64,000 nucleotides of DNA from Bdellovibrio bacteriovorus (GTDB lineage Bacteria; Bdellovibrionota; Bdellovibrionia; Bdellovibrionales; Bdellovibrionaceae): NCBI RefSeq assembly GCF_001592755.1, contig NZ_LUKF01000019.1, forward strand, positions 186,001-250,000, given 5' to 3'. Below are positions 27,060 to 35,886 of the stretch, piece after piece. The notes under the pieces are model-generated. The model made no database searches and was not told the DNA's origin. It saw only the letters and a list, made by a program, of their open reading frames with translations. The position numbers and the translations under genes are program-made. Position 1 is the stretch's first letter. Each line of letters starts with the position of its first letter.

Positions 27060-28379
27060 TTATGCTTTTCCGACGACTTTTTCGATGTCGGTAATTTCTT
27101 TTGGAACCGACGAAGTCATGTTCTCTGAACCCGTTGAAGTCACACGAATATTATCTTCAATACGAATACCAATACCGCGGTACTTTTGAGGAGCCGAAGT
27201 ATCTTCAGCAGGGATGTAAAGACCCGGTTCGATCGTGAAGCACATATTGGCTTCAATCGGACGAGGCTCTCCTTTTTTGAAGTAAAGGCCTGCATCATGC
27301 ACGTCAAGACCCAACCAGTGACCGATTCCGTGCGGGTAATACTTCTTTTGAGCCAATGCTTGGATCAAATCCTCTTTGCGACCGGAAAGAAGTCCTAATT
27401 CCAACATAAGATCAGTCAACAATGACGTCCCCATCTCGTGAAGATCTTTGAACACGATTCCTGGTTTCACAAAATCGATGATTTGTTTTTGAACTTTCAA
27501 AACACCTTCATACACGCGAGCTTGCTCATCTGTGAACTTACCGTTTACGGGATAAGTTCTTGTGATGTCGCCCGTATAGAAATTGTATTCCGCACCGGAA
27601 TCAATCAACAACAAGTCCCCGTCTTTGCAGACTTGGTCATTGAAGTTGTAGTGCAACGTCGTCGCTGCATTTCCAGAAGCCACGATGTGGTTATAACCTT
27701 CACGCGCAGAACCCTTCATAAAGTAATGATGCGCAAGCACACCTTGAACCTGACGTTCTGTTACACCTGGGCGAGTAAAGCGCATCGCCGCCAAGTGACC
27801 TTGAGCGCTAATTTCACAAGCCTCACGTAATTGAGTCAGTTCAAACTCACTTTTCACTAAGCGCATCTCGCCTAGTAATGTGTCCGCGTCATGGATCGAT
27901 AACAAACCGTAACCGGTGCGGCCTTGCATTTGTTTTACCGTCTCTAGAACACTTTGCATTTGGTGATCTACTTCTGGGTTTTTGAAAAGACGGTAATAAA
28001 CGCGGTCCACTTCCTTAAGAAGTTGCGGAGCCACTTTCGAAAATTCATCAATAGGATAAGCCTTGTCGATTTTGAATTCGCGCTCACAGCCTTCTGGACC
28101 GTAGCGGAAACCATCCCAAGTTTCACGTTCTGGATCACGACGACGAACGAACATCACCGTTTCTGGAACTAAACCCGGGCGCAAAATCATGATAGACTCA
28201 GGCTCTTCCCAACCTGTTAGGTAAAAAAGGTTTGAATCTTGGCGATATGGAAAATGCACATCGTGATTACGAATATGCTCAGGGTGAGAAGCCACGACCA
28301 AAGCTCCGCCTTGAATTTCTTGGCCGACCTTTTTTCTTCTTTCTGCAAAAACGTTCATATCAAAAGTGGGTTTTCTCAT
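27060..28379 (-). CDS. pepP: Xaa-Pro aminopeptidase (aminopeptidase P)
   Basis: The 439-residue product has an N-terminal AMP_N domain (SHPEHIRNHDVHFPYRQDSNLFYLTGW) and a pita-bread metallopeptidase domain. Metal ligands are readable in LLIDSGAEYNFYTGDITRTYP, GIGHWLG, FTIEPGLY and GIRIEDNI. It removes N-terminal residues followed by proline, in the cytoplasm, with two manganese ions. Length agrees with E. coli PepP (441). GGAGATTGTT precedes the ATG, and the gene follows the patatin-like gene by nine bases, ending a long run of co-oriented genes. Confidence 0.95.
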   Translation of the reverse strand: MRKPTFDMNVFAERRKKVGQEIQGGALVVASHPEHIRNHDVHFPYRQDSNLFYLTGWEEPESIMILRPGLVPETVMFVRRRDPERETWDGFRYGPEGCEREFKIDKAYPIDEFSKVAPQLLKEVDRVYYRLFKNPEVDHQMQSVLETVKQMQGRTGYGLLSIHDADTLLGEMRLVKSEFELTQLREACEISAQGHLAAMRFTRPGVTERQVQGVLAHHYFMKGSAREGYNHIVASGNAATTLHYNFNDQVCKDGDLLLIDSGAEYNFYTGDITRTYPVNGKFTDEQARVYEGVLKVQKQIIDFVKPGIVFKDLHEMGTSLLTDLMLELGLLSGRKEDLIQALAQKKYYPHGIGHWLGLDVHDAGLYFKKGEPRPIEANMCFTIEPGLYIPAEDTSAPQKYRGIGIRIEDNIRVTSTGSENMTSSVPKEITDIEKVVGKA

Positions 28380-28388
28380 AACAATCTC

Positions 28389-29369
28389 CTAAAGTCCCCA
28401 TTTGCGAGTCAGAGTTTTTAGTTGGCGGGCGGCTGAGTCAGCTCCCTTACTCATGATCTCGCGGCGCTTATCAAAATCCATAATACCATAATTGGTAGTG
28501 TCTAAGTAAACAACAGTATCTACACCCGCAAAAGGCTTATTATACAGACCTGCAATCTCATTCCATAGGACGTTGTCGGTTGCCGCAGCATCCAATGTAT
28601 AAGTTTTTCCGCCCGGAGGCTGAAGCACGTTTACAAGAACGATATAGTTGGCACCTTTACTGCGAAGGTAATTTGCCAGAGCCGTCACATCGCGAACACC
28701 TGAAATATTCTGAGCTTGATACGGCTTGAAAAACGGCGGATAGGCCATGCAAAGGTACATGAGTTGATCCAAGGCGCCACGGTTCATCAGATAGACTTGA
28801 TTCTTCTTCATGTTGTAAGAAGGGCAAGCAAAAGGAATGCGGAAATCTTCGGCCTTAGAACGGTTGAACGCTGTCCCGACAAAATCTTTTAAGATCGTCA
28901 CATCGGCATTTTTATTTACCGAACCTAGCAAAGAAGTTTTGATAACGTCTTCGCCTTTGAGCTTAAACATCTGCCATTCAACATCGTTAGCTTGTTCTTT
29001 ATTCGCAAACAACGCGGCCATCGGTGCCGCAAATTCAACACCACCAATCGCGTGAACCGGAACTTTTGCGCGCGTTAGTTCGTGAAGAAATCCAATGTGC
29101 GCATACGTTTTTGCACCACCAGCCCCTAAGATAATTCCAATCTTAGGCATCGTCGGAATAACTGGCGCTGGAGGTGGCGGTGGAGCTGGAACTTCGGCAA
29201 CTTCCTCATCATCAGATTCAATGGGTGGCGGCTGTGGAGTCGGCTGCTGTGGAGTTTGACTTGGACGCGGTTGCGGCGGCTTACGCATGTCCTCGCGCGT
29301 ACGGATGGACTGACAGCCCACAACAAAGATCAAAGAAGAAATGAAACCTACAGAGAATATCAATCGCAT
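28389..29369 (-). CDS. Patatin-like lipoprotein lacking the catalytic serine
   Basis: The 326-residue product has a lipobox VVGC (C19), a Pro-rich linker (about 28-75) and a patatin-like domain. The oxyanion-hole region reads GIILGAGGAKTYAHIGFLHEL, as in patatins. The nucleophile elbow, normally GxSxG, is IGGVEFAAPMAALF: Glu stands where Ser is expected. The usual catalytic DGG/DGA is replaced by ISGVRD. The protein thus looks like a non-enzymatic patatin relative held at the outer or inner membrane, perhaps binding lipid. It lies between tlyA and pepP on the same strand. A different catalytic arrangement cannot be excluded. Confidence 0.75.
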   Translation of the reverse strand: MRLIFSVGFISSLIFVVGCQSIRTREDMRKPPQPRPSQTPQQPTPQPPPIESDDEEVAEVPAPPPPPAPVIPTMPKIGIILGAGGAKTYAHIGFLHELTRAKVPVHAIGGVEFAAPMAALFANKEQANDVEWQMFKLKGEDVIKTSLLGSVNKNADVTILKDFVGTAFNRSKAEDFRIPFACPSYNMKKNQVYLMNRGALDQLMYLCMAYPPFFKPYQAQNISGVRDVTALANYLRSKGANYIVLVNVLQPPGGKTYTLDAAATDNVLWNEIAGLYNKPFAGVDTVVYLDTTNYGIMDFDKRREIMSKGADSAARQLKTLTRKWGL

Positions 29370-29413
29370 TGTTTCCCCTTTTTTATTTTAAATGATCCTA
29401 GCACCCAACTTTG

Positions 29414-30193
29414 TCAGATTCTATTTAAATGACGACAATAAATGAAGAACTCGCGGTTTCCGTCTTTACCTTCGATAGGTGACGGGAAATAATCCAGGAC
29501 TTCTAAGGAACTTTGCGCGCACACTTCGCGAATTTTCTTTTCAACCTGAGCATAAAGACTTTCGTCTTTAACGATGCCACCCTTACCTAGGCCTTCAACA
29601 CCCACTTCAAATTGGGGCTTCACGAGACTTAGAATCGATCCATTCGACTTTAGAAAGTACGAGAGTTCAGGAAGTATTAAGCTGATCGAGATAAAAGACA
29701 CATCCATAACGATAAGATCAAACTTATCTTTAGGCACATACTGAAGAACGGTGTCCTCTTTGGAAAGATTGCGAGCGTTCACGCCCTCACAGACTTTCAG
29801 TTTTGGATTCTTTAAAAGACTGCTATGAACTTGACCATGTCCGACATCAACACCAAGAACAAACTGTGCACCTGCTTGCAGAAGGCAATCCGTAAAGCCT
29901 CCGGTCGAAATTCCAACGTCTAAAACATTTAAATTTTTGGCGGACACTTTGACGTGTTCTAAAGCTCCTTCAAGCTTCAAACCTCCGCGCGACACAAAAC
30001 GATTCGCCGGGCCCGCTTCAACAATGATGGCGCTTTCGGTAGTAACAGACTGACTGGCTTTTTTTAAAATACGGCGCTGAGATCCTTCGCTTAGAAAGAC
30101 CTGCCCCGCTTCAATCAACTCTTGTGCGTGAGTGCGCGACTGGGCCAATCCTTTTTCGACAAGATAGACATCCAGGCGCAACTTCTCAGACAT
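29414..30193 (-). CDS. tlyA: TlyA family rRNA 2'-O-methyltransferase
   Basis: The 259-residue product has an N-terminal S4 RNA-binding domain (RLDVYLVEKGLAQSRTHAQELIEAGQVFL) and an FtsJ/RrmJ-type methyltransferase domain with the S-adenosylmethionine loop VLDVGISTGGFTDCLLQAGA, LIVMDVSFISISLILPEL and LVKPQFE. TlyA methylates ribose in 16S and/or 23S rRNA cytidines; some members were first called haemolysins. Length and domain order are normal. It begins two bases after the ispA stop, as expected in the xseA-xseB-ispA-tlyA arrangement. Confidence 0.93.
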   Translation of the reverse strand: MSEKLRLDVYLVEKGLAQSRTHAQELIEAGQVFLSEGSQRRILKKASQSVTTESAIIVEAGPANRFVSRGGLKLEGALEHVKVSAKNLNVLDVGISTGGFTDCLLQAGAQFVLGVDVGHGQVHSSLLKNPKLKVCEGVNARNLSKEDTVLQYVPKDKFDLIVMDVSFISISLILPELSYFLKSNGSILSLVKPQFEVGVEGLGKGGIVKDESLYAQVEKKIREVCAQSSLEVLDYFPSPIEGKDGNREFFIYCRHLNRI

Positions 30194-30195
30194 AA

Positions 30196-31065
30196 CTACA
30201 CCTGGCGTTTTTGATTGAAACTAATTAGAAACTCTAGCATCGGGGCATCCGCCGACACTTTGTGCAGCTCTTGAAGAGCGGAAGAGCTGACCTCTTGAAG
30301 ATAAGACTTAGTACCTTCAAGTCCCAAGATTCCTGTGAAGCTTCGGATGTCTTGATCTTTTTCTCCGTGATCTAAAACATCGTCGGCAACCTGGAAAGCC
30401 AAACCCAGTCCTTCACCGAATTTTTTAAGATGCTCAACATCGGAAGGACGAGCGCCAGCAATAACCGCCGCTCCTTCCACCGCAACGCGAATAAGAGCTC
30501 CCGTTTTTAATAAATGCAGATGAGCAATTTCATCCTTGGTCATTTTGCGTGTGCCCGGGCGAAGGTCAATTGCTTGCCCTCCAACCATGCCACGAATTCC
30601 CGCAGCTGAAGAAAGAAGGCGCACCAGTTGACCAACAAGAAACGTCGAATCGCTATATTTATCTGCAATCAAGTAAAAGGCTTCCGTTAAAAGCGCATCA
30701 CCTGCAAGAAGGGCGAAGTCCTCACCATACACTTTGTGATTGGTAGGCTTGCCTCGGCGAATGTCGTCGTTATCCATGCACGGAAGATCATCGTGAATGA
30801 GTGAGTATGTGTGAACAAGTTCTACGGCTGTGGCGAAGGGAAGAACCTTTTCCGCAGGACAGCCAAAAAGTTCGCCGACAAGAACAGAAAGAACGGGACG
30901 AAAGCGTTTTCCGCCGTTCGTTGCCGAATACAACATGGATTTTCTTAACTCGGCGATGGCCGGTCCATTTGGAAGGTCCATAGATTCAATATAGTGATCC
31001 ACATATTGATTTACGGACTGAACACGTGCGGCGATCTCTTGATCTAACTGAATTGCCAAATCCAA
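30196..31065 (-). CDS. ispA: Geranylgeranyl/farnesyl diphosphate synthase
   Basis: The 289-residue product has both aspartate-rich motifs of short-chain prenyl transferases: HDDLPCMDNDD and QVADDVLDHGE, plus GGKRFRPVLS for substrate binding. It condenses isopentenyl diphosphate with allylic diphosphates to give C15 (or C20) products for quinones and undecaprenyl phosphate. The start is a TTG at 31065, two bases after the xseB stop; AGAGGAAAAC is the likely ribosome binding site. Chain length cannot be fixed by reading alone. Confidence 0.93.
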   Translation of the reverse strand: MDLAIQLDQEIAARVQSVNQYVDHYIESMDLPNGPAIAELRKSMLYSATNGGKRFRPVLSVLVGELFGCPAEKVLPFATAVELVHTYSLIHDDLPCMDNDDIRRGKPTNHKVYGEDFALLAGDALLTEAFYLIADKYSDSTFLVGQLVRLLSSAAGIRGMVGGQAIDLRPGTRKMTKDEIAHLHLLKTGALIRVAVEGAAVIAGARPSDVEHLKKFGEGLGLAFQVADDVLDHGEKDQDIRSFTGILGLEGTKSYLQEVSSSALQELHKVSADAPMLEFLISFNQKRQV

Positions 31066-31067
31066 GA

Positions 31068-31292
31068 CTAGTTTTCCTCTGAAGAGAAATCTGTAACAAC
31101 CGGTTGTCCATCAGCTCCGACAGACATTAAAAGTTTTACTTTGCTTTCAGCCTCGTTCAAACGCTGATGGCATTCGCGAGAAAGCTTTACGCCTTCTTCA
31201 AAAAGCTTCAAAGAATCTTCTAGTGCAAGATCGCCTTTTTCCATCTTTTGAACGATTTCTTCTAGGCGGTTTAATTTTTTCTCGAAATCCAT
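31068..31292 (-). CDS. xseB: Exodeoxyribonuclease VII small subunit
   Basis: The 74-residue product matches XseB throughout: FEKKLNRLEEIVQKMEKGDLALEDSLKLFEEGVKLSRECHQRLNEAE. It binds the long helical part of XseA and is needed for single-strand-specific exonuclease activity. Its start directly follows the xseA stop. Confidence 0.95.
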   Translation of the reverse strand: MDFEKKLNRLEEIVQKMEKGDLALEDSLKLFEEGVKLSRECHQRLNEAESKVKLLMSVGADGQPVVTDFSSEEN

Positions 31293-32699
31293 TTATTCAC
31301 CTTTCACGCTATCAACGACAGCCGTCAACGAACCCTGTGCCAGGCGTACGTCGATCATATCGCCTTTTTTCACTTGGTTCGCAGATTTAATAACTTCATT
31401 ATTTTTTGTAACAATCGAGTAGCCACGCTCCACGACTTTCAGCGGACTTAAGCTATCTAGAATACCCATCAGACGTGACATGCGAGCATGTTTTTTCTCA
31501 ATGGAAAAGAGAAGTGCTTTTTCCGTACGCGCTTTAAGGTACTGAAGGTCTTTTCGTTTTTCATCGATCAGATCTTGTGGCGAGCCCAGCTTTTCTGTCA
31601 AAAGCTCGACACGGTGAGAACGCTCTTTCAATAAACGATTCATCGCAAATTCCAAGCGATTTAACAAATCGTCATTTCTTAATTCTAAATCTTGCAAACG
31701 GCGCTTAGGATCTACCAATCGTTTTGACAGTCCCAACATCTTTTCGCGTAAGTGCTTCATCTTCTTTTCAAAAGACATGTGAAGCATGCGTTCCAATGAT
31801 TTGACTTTATTCACAAGCTCGCCCGAACTTTTTGCGACAAGTTCAGCCGCAGCTGACGGCGTTGGCGCACGTAAATCAGCTACAAAGTCGGCAATGGTAA
31901 AATCGATCTCGTGCCCTACAGCAGAGATAATTGGAATAGAGCTTGAAGCTATAAGGCGCGCTAAGGTTTCGTCGTTGAAGCACCACATATCTTCAATAGA
32001 ACCGCCACCGCGACCTACGATCACGACATCAACACCAGGAAGCTTCAACGCCTTTTTTAGTGCTTCACAAATTTGCGGGGCCGCCCCTTCGCCTTGTACC
32101 ACAGTCGGTACAACAGTGACTTGAATGGACTTCGCACGGCGAGAGAGGACGTTTAAAATATCACGGATAGCGGCACCCGTTGGAGATGTTACAACGGCGA
32201 TGTGACGTGGAAACGTCGGAATCGCTTTCTTGCGTGAACTTTCAAAAAGCCCCTCGGCCTTAAGTTTCGCCTTCAATTGCTCAAACGCTTTTTGTAAAGC
32301 GCCGGCACCCACAGGCTCCATCATTTCACACATCAGCTGATAGTTGCCACGAGGTTCGTACACCGTGATACGGCCACGAACGATCACTTCCATTCCATCT
32401 GTCGGTTTAAATTTTAATCGTGAGTTGTGACCACGAAACATCACAGCGGTAATCTGCGACTTTGGATCTTTCAGACTGAAATAGAAATGCCCCGAAGAGT
32501 GAGCCTTGAAGTTCGAGATCTCGCCCTTCACCCACACCATGCCCACTTGGCCTTCCAGCAACTGCTTGATGTAGACATTCAGTTGTTCAATAGAAAGAAT
32601 CGAAGGCTCGCTGGATTTCGTTAATATATCAGCCGCGCCGAGAGTGGCTTGAGCTGAGACATCCGTTTTGCGAAGAGGTTGATTTGGAGCATCTGACAT
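31293..32699 (-). CDS. xseA: Exodeoxyribonuclease VII large subunit
   Basis: The 468-residue product has an N-terminal OB-fold (VWVKGEISNFKAHSSGHFYFSLKDPKSQI) and the nuclease domain with GRGGGSIEDMWCFNDETLARLIASS and PIISAVGHEIDFTIADFVADLRAPTPSAAAEL, then the long helical region that binds XseB copies. It degrades single-stranded DNA from either end to short oligonucleotides. It heads the xseA-xseB-ispA-tlyA run. Length is slightly above the usual 450 because of a short N-terminal extension (about 35 residues). Confidence 0.95.
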   Translation of the reverse strand: MSDAPNQPLRKTDVSAQATLGAADILTKSSEPSILSIEQLNVYIKQLLEGQVGMVWVKGEISNFKAHSSGHFYFSLKDPKSQITAVMFRGHNSRLKFKPTDGMEVIVRGRITVYEPRGNYQLMCEMMEPVGAGALQKAFEQLKAKLKAEGLFESSRKKAIPTFPRHIAVVTSPTGAAIRDILNVLSRRAKSIQVTVVPTVVQGEGAAPQICEALKKALKLPGVDVVIVGRGGGSIEDMWCFNDETLARLIASSSIPIISAVGHEIDFTIADFVADLRAPTPSAAAELVAKSSGELVNKVKSLERMLHMSFEKKMKHLREKMLGLSKRLVDPKRRLQDLELRNDDLLNRLEFAMNRLLKERSHRVELLTEKLGSPQDLIDEKRKDLQYLKARTEKALLFSIEKKHARMSRLMGILDSLSPLKVVERGYSIVTKNNEVIKSANQVKKGDMIDVRLAQGSLTAVVDSVKGE

Positions 32700-32752
32700 G
32701 GAAGCAGAAGTTAGTCTCCCCTGCTTCTTGAGTCAATACATTGAGAGTCAAC

Positions 32753-32971
32753 TTACAGAGATGAATACCACACGTTTTGTGCGGACCATAGACCGCCGAC
32801 GAAGAAACACACCCACCCAAGAGATTTATGACGAGCAAGATTTTGATACATCTCGCCCATGCGCTCTTGGCCAACCCGCGCCAGATAAGGGTTTTCCAGC
32901 ACAAAGACCATTAACAGTCCATAGAAAAAAACGAAGAACGGAAAAATAAAATCGAGCTTTTCTGGTGTCAT
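32753..32971 (-). CDS. Small two-helix membrane protein of unknown function
   Basis: From the ATG at 32971 the 72-residue product has two hydrophobic segments: KLDFIFPFFVFFYGLLMVFVLE and LGWVCFFVGGLWSAQNVW, joined by a charged loop (RVGQERMGEMYQNLARHKS). The frame extends upstream to an ATG at 33097 and a TTG at 33121, but that part reads like non-coding sequence (Ser/Arg-rich, no motif), so I take the shorter form. None of the starts has a good ribosome binding site. It lies 53 bases before xseA on the same strand. No family is recognised. Confidence 0.5.
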   Translation of the reverse strand: MTPEKLDFIFPFFVFFYGLLMVFVLENPYLARVGQERMGEMYQNLARHKSLGWVCFFVGGLWSAQNVWYSSL

Positions 32972-33353
32972 AAGCAATTTATCGGAGCTTTGCCACAAAG
33001 TAAGAGTCCGGTTTAATTGACGGGACGAACTTCCATGATAGAATGTTTTTAAGGGTTCGACGGCGTAAAGCTCATCGAAAATAAACCTTACAAGCATAAT
33101 CACGGGGACTGTCCCTGACAATGGTGTGCAAGCTCAACTCGTATTGAGAAGCCTAAAGTTGTTACCATGGTCGCCCACCTTAGCTATAGAGGTTTAGTTT
33201 TCAGAGTGGCCATCGAGCCTTTTTTTTATTTCTTCCAAGCGTTTCTTCTTGAGACAGTCCTGCAAAAAACTTCGTCAATTTGCGACAAATTTAAAAGAAA
33301 ATTCCATCTAAACCCGCGTTCAGTCATGCCTTTTTAAGGCCGATAAGTTCCTT
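32972..33353. other. Non-coding stretch before the metalloprotease-like gene
   Basis: No convincing gene is seen. It holds a short GGGACTGTCCC palindrome at 33105-33115, an inverted TGAGACAG half-site (33250-33257) of the TGTCTCA-type motif seen before other exported-protein genes, and a GCCGATAA at 33339-33346 directly before the ATG at 33354. The divergent genes on either side must have their promoters here. Confidence 0.5.
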
Positions 33354-35351
33354 ATGAAATCAAGGATTTTAGCGGCTGCTATTTGCATCCTCTCGTTATC
33401 TATTACTGCATGCGGTGGCGGCGGCTTTTCGCCGAATGACTATGCCTCTAGACCGGCCTCGGCGGAGCCTGATTACTATGGAAGTCCCAAGGATATTAGT
33501 GACCCCGTGGTAGTTACGATTCCAGCGAAATTTCTTTATCGAGCGCTGACTTTTGCTATTCCTGAGGACATCAACAACCGCAACGGACTTGGTGCCGTCG
33601 TTTCGGCTGCGAATGCATTCCCAATCCCGTTTGCTGAATTCCACGTGTATGACTCTGGCGGAAACCGTGTTCAACAAGGCGAAACAAATACGAACGGTTT
33701 AGCGATTTTTGAGATGCCTAAAACAACAGGCACATACACTCTGAAAGTATTCTCTCGGGCTTACAACGATTACCTCAAGGTCAGTATCTTAGAGGATATT
33801 TACGCGAACACACCGTACTCTATCTCTAAGACATTTACTATTGGAAGCTCCAACGTAACTTCAGGAACACTGGATCTGACTTCGTCACCGGTATATGCAG
33901 AAGCTAATGAAGCCATCTCTTCAAAAATTGAAGGCGGGGCTTTCAACATCATGTACGACATTTTGTTAGCTAACGAATACATTCGTCGCAACATCAACAA
34001 GAATGGTACTGTGGCGGGACAACCAGAAACCAACACTAACAAGTGGTGGGTGGCTGAAAAAGTGACCGTCTATTGGAAAGCCGGTTTTAATCCTTATTCT
34101 TACTTCAACTCTTCAAGTCCACTTTCTTTCTATTCTCCGGGCGAAAGAAAGCTCTATATTCTTGGCGGAGTGAATGGAGACGTGAAGGGATCAGATACCG
34201 ATCACTTTGACGACTCCGTGATTCTTCATGAATACGGTCATTTCTTAGAAGACGTTTATGGAAACTCTGAATCTCCGGGCGGATCGCACAACGGTAACTT
34301 TATCATTGACGCGCGTCTAGCTTGGAGTGAAGGATGGGCAAACTTCCTACAGGGCGCAATTCTCACCGGAGCGGAGGCCTATTCAGAAGCCAGACAGCAA
34401 TCCCCCCCTGTCACGCCTGTTGAGAACCGACTCCCAGCCTCGAAGAAGTTTAATTACTATGTGGACACCTACGGATATAAGGGCGGTTGTTCGACCTGTA
34501 TTGGTATTTCGTTCAATCTCGCGGCCGTTGGAACAGACAGTTCACAACCAGATAACGTAGATGATGATCTTCCAGGCACAGGAACCTTCCGTGAAGTTTC
34601 AATCGCTCGTACTCTTTATAAATCTACTCGCAGCACCTCATCAAATTACGACGCTTCAAAGCCCGGTGGCGGGATAACATTTGCAAATATCTGGAAAGTT
34701 TTTTCAGGCGAAGATACGGTCGGCCACAATCGTGCGAACCCTTTAAGCTTAAGTCTTGCAAATACGGCCAAATATCCAGTTCCAAATGCGGGGTTATTTA
34801 ACTGGCTCTTAGATCAAAGTAATTTCGATACAACTCAATGGAATGACATTTTGAATGAAGAAAAGCAGAATAAAACCACTCATGATTATGCTTACTTCTT
34901 GTCTTCGGGCACTTGCAGTGGCGTGACGTTCAACGGTGGTACCACTGAGGTTAAGATGGGCACTTCGGATTCTGTCCGTCGTTCTAACCAGCAAAAAAAC
35001 AATGACTTCTATTTGTATAAGCACGACGGCGGATCTGCGACTCTTACAATTGATATCTCTACGTCGGGTAGCTATCCGCCAGATCTGGATCTGATTCTTT
35101 ATTACGGATCTTACGTCTACTTCGAAGATGATTATTGGTATGCAAATTACAAAAGTCCTTACATTGCAAAACAAAGTAGAACGGTAGCGTCTAGTTCAGA
35201 AACAATTTCTTTAAGTGGCCTTCCAGCGGGTTACTACATGCTCAACGTAAAAATCAATGCGTACGAAAAACCTAACTGGCAGATGGTTGGCATGTCGACT
35301 TACACAATTAGAAAAGGATCCCAGCAGCTATGCGGTACAGAACAGCCTTAA
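33354..35351 (+). CDS. Zinc-metalloprotease-like surface lipoprotein
   Basis: The 665-residue product has a lipobox SITAC (C20) and a Gly run after it. A small Ig-like or transthyretin-like domain spans about 85-150 (FAEFHVYDSGGNRVQQGETNTNGLAIFEM). The peptidase domain contains HEYGH (H292, E293, H296) with a glutamate in SEGWANF (E326), the spacing of gluzincin-type zinc peptidases. The C-terminal part (about 535-650) reads like a bacterial pre-peptidase C-terminal (PPC) domain: FYLYKHDGGSATLTID, then PAGYYMLNV. It is likely an outer-surface protease, a plausible tool for a predator. It does not fit a named peptidase family with certainty. The next gene overlaps its end. Confidence 0.75.
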   Translation: MKSRILAAAICILSLSITACGGGGFSPNDYASRPASAEPDYYGSPKDISDPVVVTIPAKFLYRALTFAIPEDINNRNGLGAVVSAANAFPIPFAEFHVYDSGGNRVQQGETNTNGLAIFEMPKTTGTYTLKVFSRAYNDYLKVSILEDIYANTPYSISKTFTIGSSNVTSGTLDLTSSPVYAEANEAISSKIEGGAFNIMYDILLANEYIRRNINKNGTVAGQPETNTNKWWVAEKVTVYWKAGFNPYSYFNSSSPLSFYSPGERKLYILGGVNGDVKGSDTDHFDDSVILHEYGHFLEDVYGNSESPGGSHNGNFIIDARLAWSEGWANFLQGAILTGAEAYSEARQQSPPVTPVENRLPASKKFNYYVDTYGYKGGCSTCIGISFNLAAVGTDSSQPDNVDDDLPGTGTFREVSIARTLYKSTRSTSSNYDASKPGGGITFANIWKVFSGEDTVGHNRANPLSLSLANTAKYPVPNAGLFNWLLDQSNFDTTQWNDILNEEKQNKTTHDYAYFLSSGTCSGVTFNGGTTEVKMGTSDSVRRSNQQKNNDFYLYKHDGGSATLTIDISTSGSYPPDLDLILYYGSYVYFEDDYWYANYKSPYIAKQSRTVASSSETISLSGLPAGYYMLNVKINAYEKPNWQMVGMSTYTIRKGSQQLCGTEQP

Positions 35352-35881
35352 CTTTATTCGTAGCTCTTATTTTTGGAATCACAGGCTGGGCCTATGTTTC
35401 CAATAAGGATAAAAAACGCGAACCTGCTTCGGTGAAAAGCAAGTTCTGGATGCCAGTTCCCGTGGGGAAACATCTTGCTCTTCTAAAAGTAGAAGTGGCT
35501 CCGACTGAAATTCCTGAATCAGGAAACTCTGATGTAAACCTCGTAGGACGGATTTTAGTGAATCAAGAAATGACTAGCGATCTTTCGTATGTCTGGGCCC
35601 TTCCTGAAGATGTGCAAGTGGTTGAAGGTCAGCTGAGCGACAGCCTTGCTAACGTTAAAATGGGTCAGATCGTCGAAGTAAGACTGACAGTTAGCGGCTT
35701 TAATAAAGAAAAGCAGCGCATGATTTCCTTGCAAGCATCGGGTGCTCGCGGAGAAGAAAAGATGGGAAGCTCTGCCGTTGTAGTCAGCCGCCCTGAAGAT
35801 ACGTGGGAATCTGTGGCTTCGGAAATGAAAAAGGCCGCTGATGAACAACTCGGTCCCGAGTCTAAACCAGTCGGCCGATAA
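35330..35881 (+). CDS. Membrane-anchored exported protein, coupled to the metalloprotease gene
   Basis: The 183-residue product has an N-terminal membrane or signal segment (TALTLFVALIFGITGWAYV) and a beta-rich domain (VGKHLALLKVEVAPTEIPESGNSDVNLVGRILVN, VEVRLTVSGFNKEKQRMISLQASGARG). I do not recognise a family; the strand pattern suggests an Ig-like fold. It starts 22 bases inside the end of the protease gene, so it is translationally coupled and may be a partner, inhibitor or assembly factor of the protease. The ribosome binding site would be AAAAGGATCCCAGCAGCT of the upstream gene. Confidence 0.65.
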   Translation: MRYRTALTLFVALIFGITGWAYVSNKDKKREPASVKSKFWMPVPVGKHLALLKVEVAPTEIPESGNSDVNLVGRILVNQEMTSDLSYVWALPEDVQVVEGQLSDSLANVKMGQIVEVRLTVSGFNKEKQRMISLQASGARGEEKMGSSAVVVSRPEDTWESVASEMKKAADEQLGPESKPVGR

Positions 35882-35886
35882 GAAAA

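Noticed and set aside
29170-29290. Proline-codon-rich stretch in the patatin-like gene as a DNA repeat or mobile remnant
   Set aside because: It encodes an in-frame Pro-rich linker after the lipobox, usual in surface lipoproteins.
33105-33115. GGGACTGTCCC palindrome as a REP-type repeat
   Set aside because: Only one copy was seen in the window and no REP-associated transposase gene is present.
32971-33121. Extended N-terminus of the small membrane protein before xseA
   Set aside because: The extension reads like random sequence and its TTG start overlaps a palindrome; kept only as an alternative.
33339-33346. GCCGATAA directly before the metalloprotease-like gene, as a sigma28 promoter
   Set aside because: No TAAA-like -35 lies 15 bases upstream, and the start of transcription would fall on the ATG.
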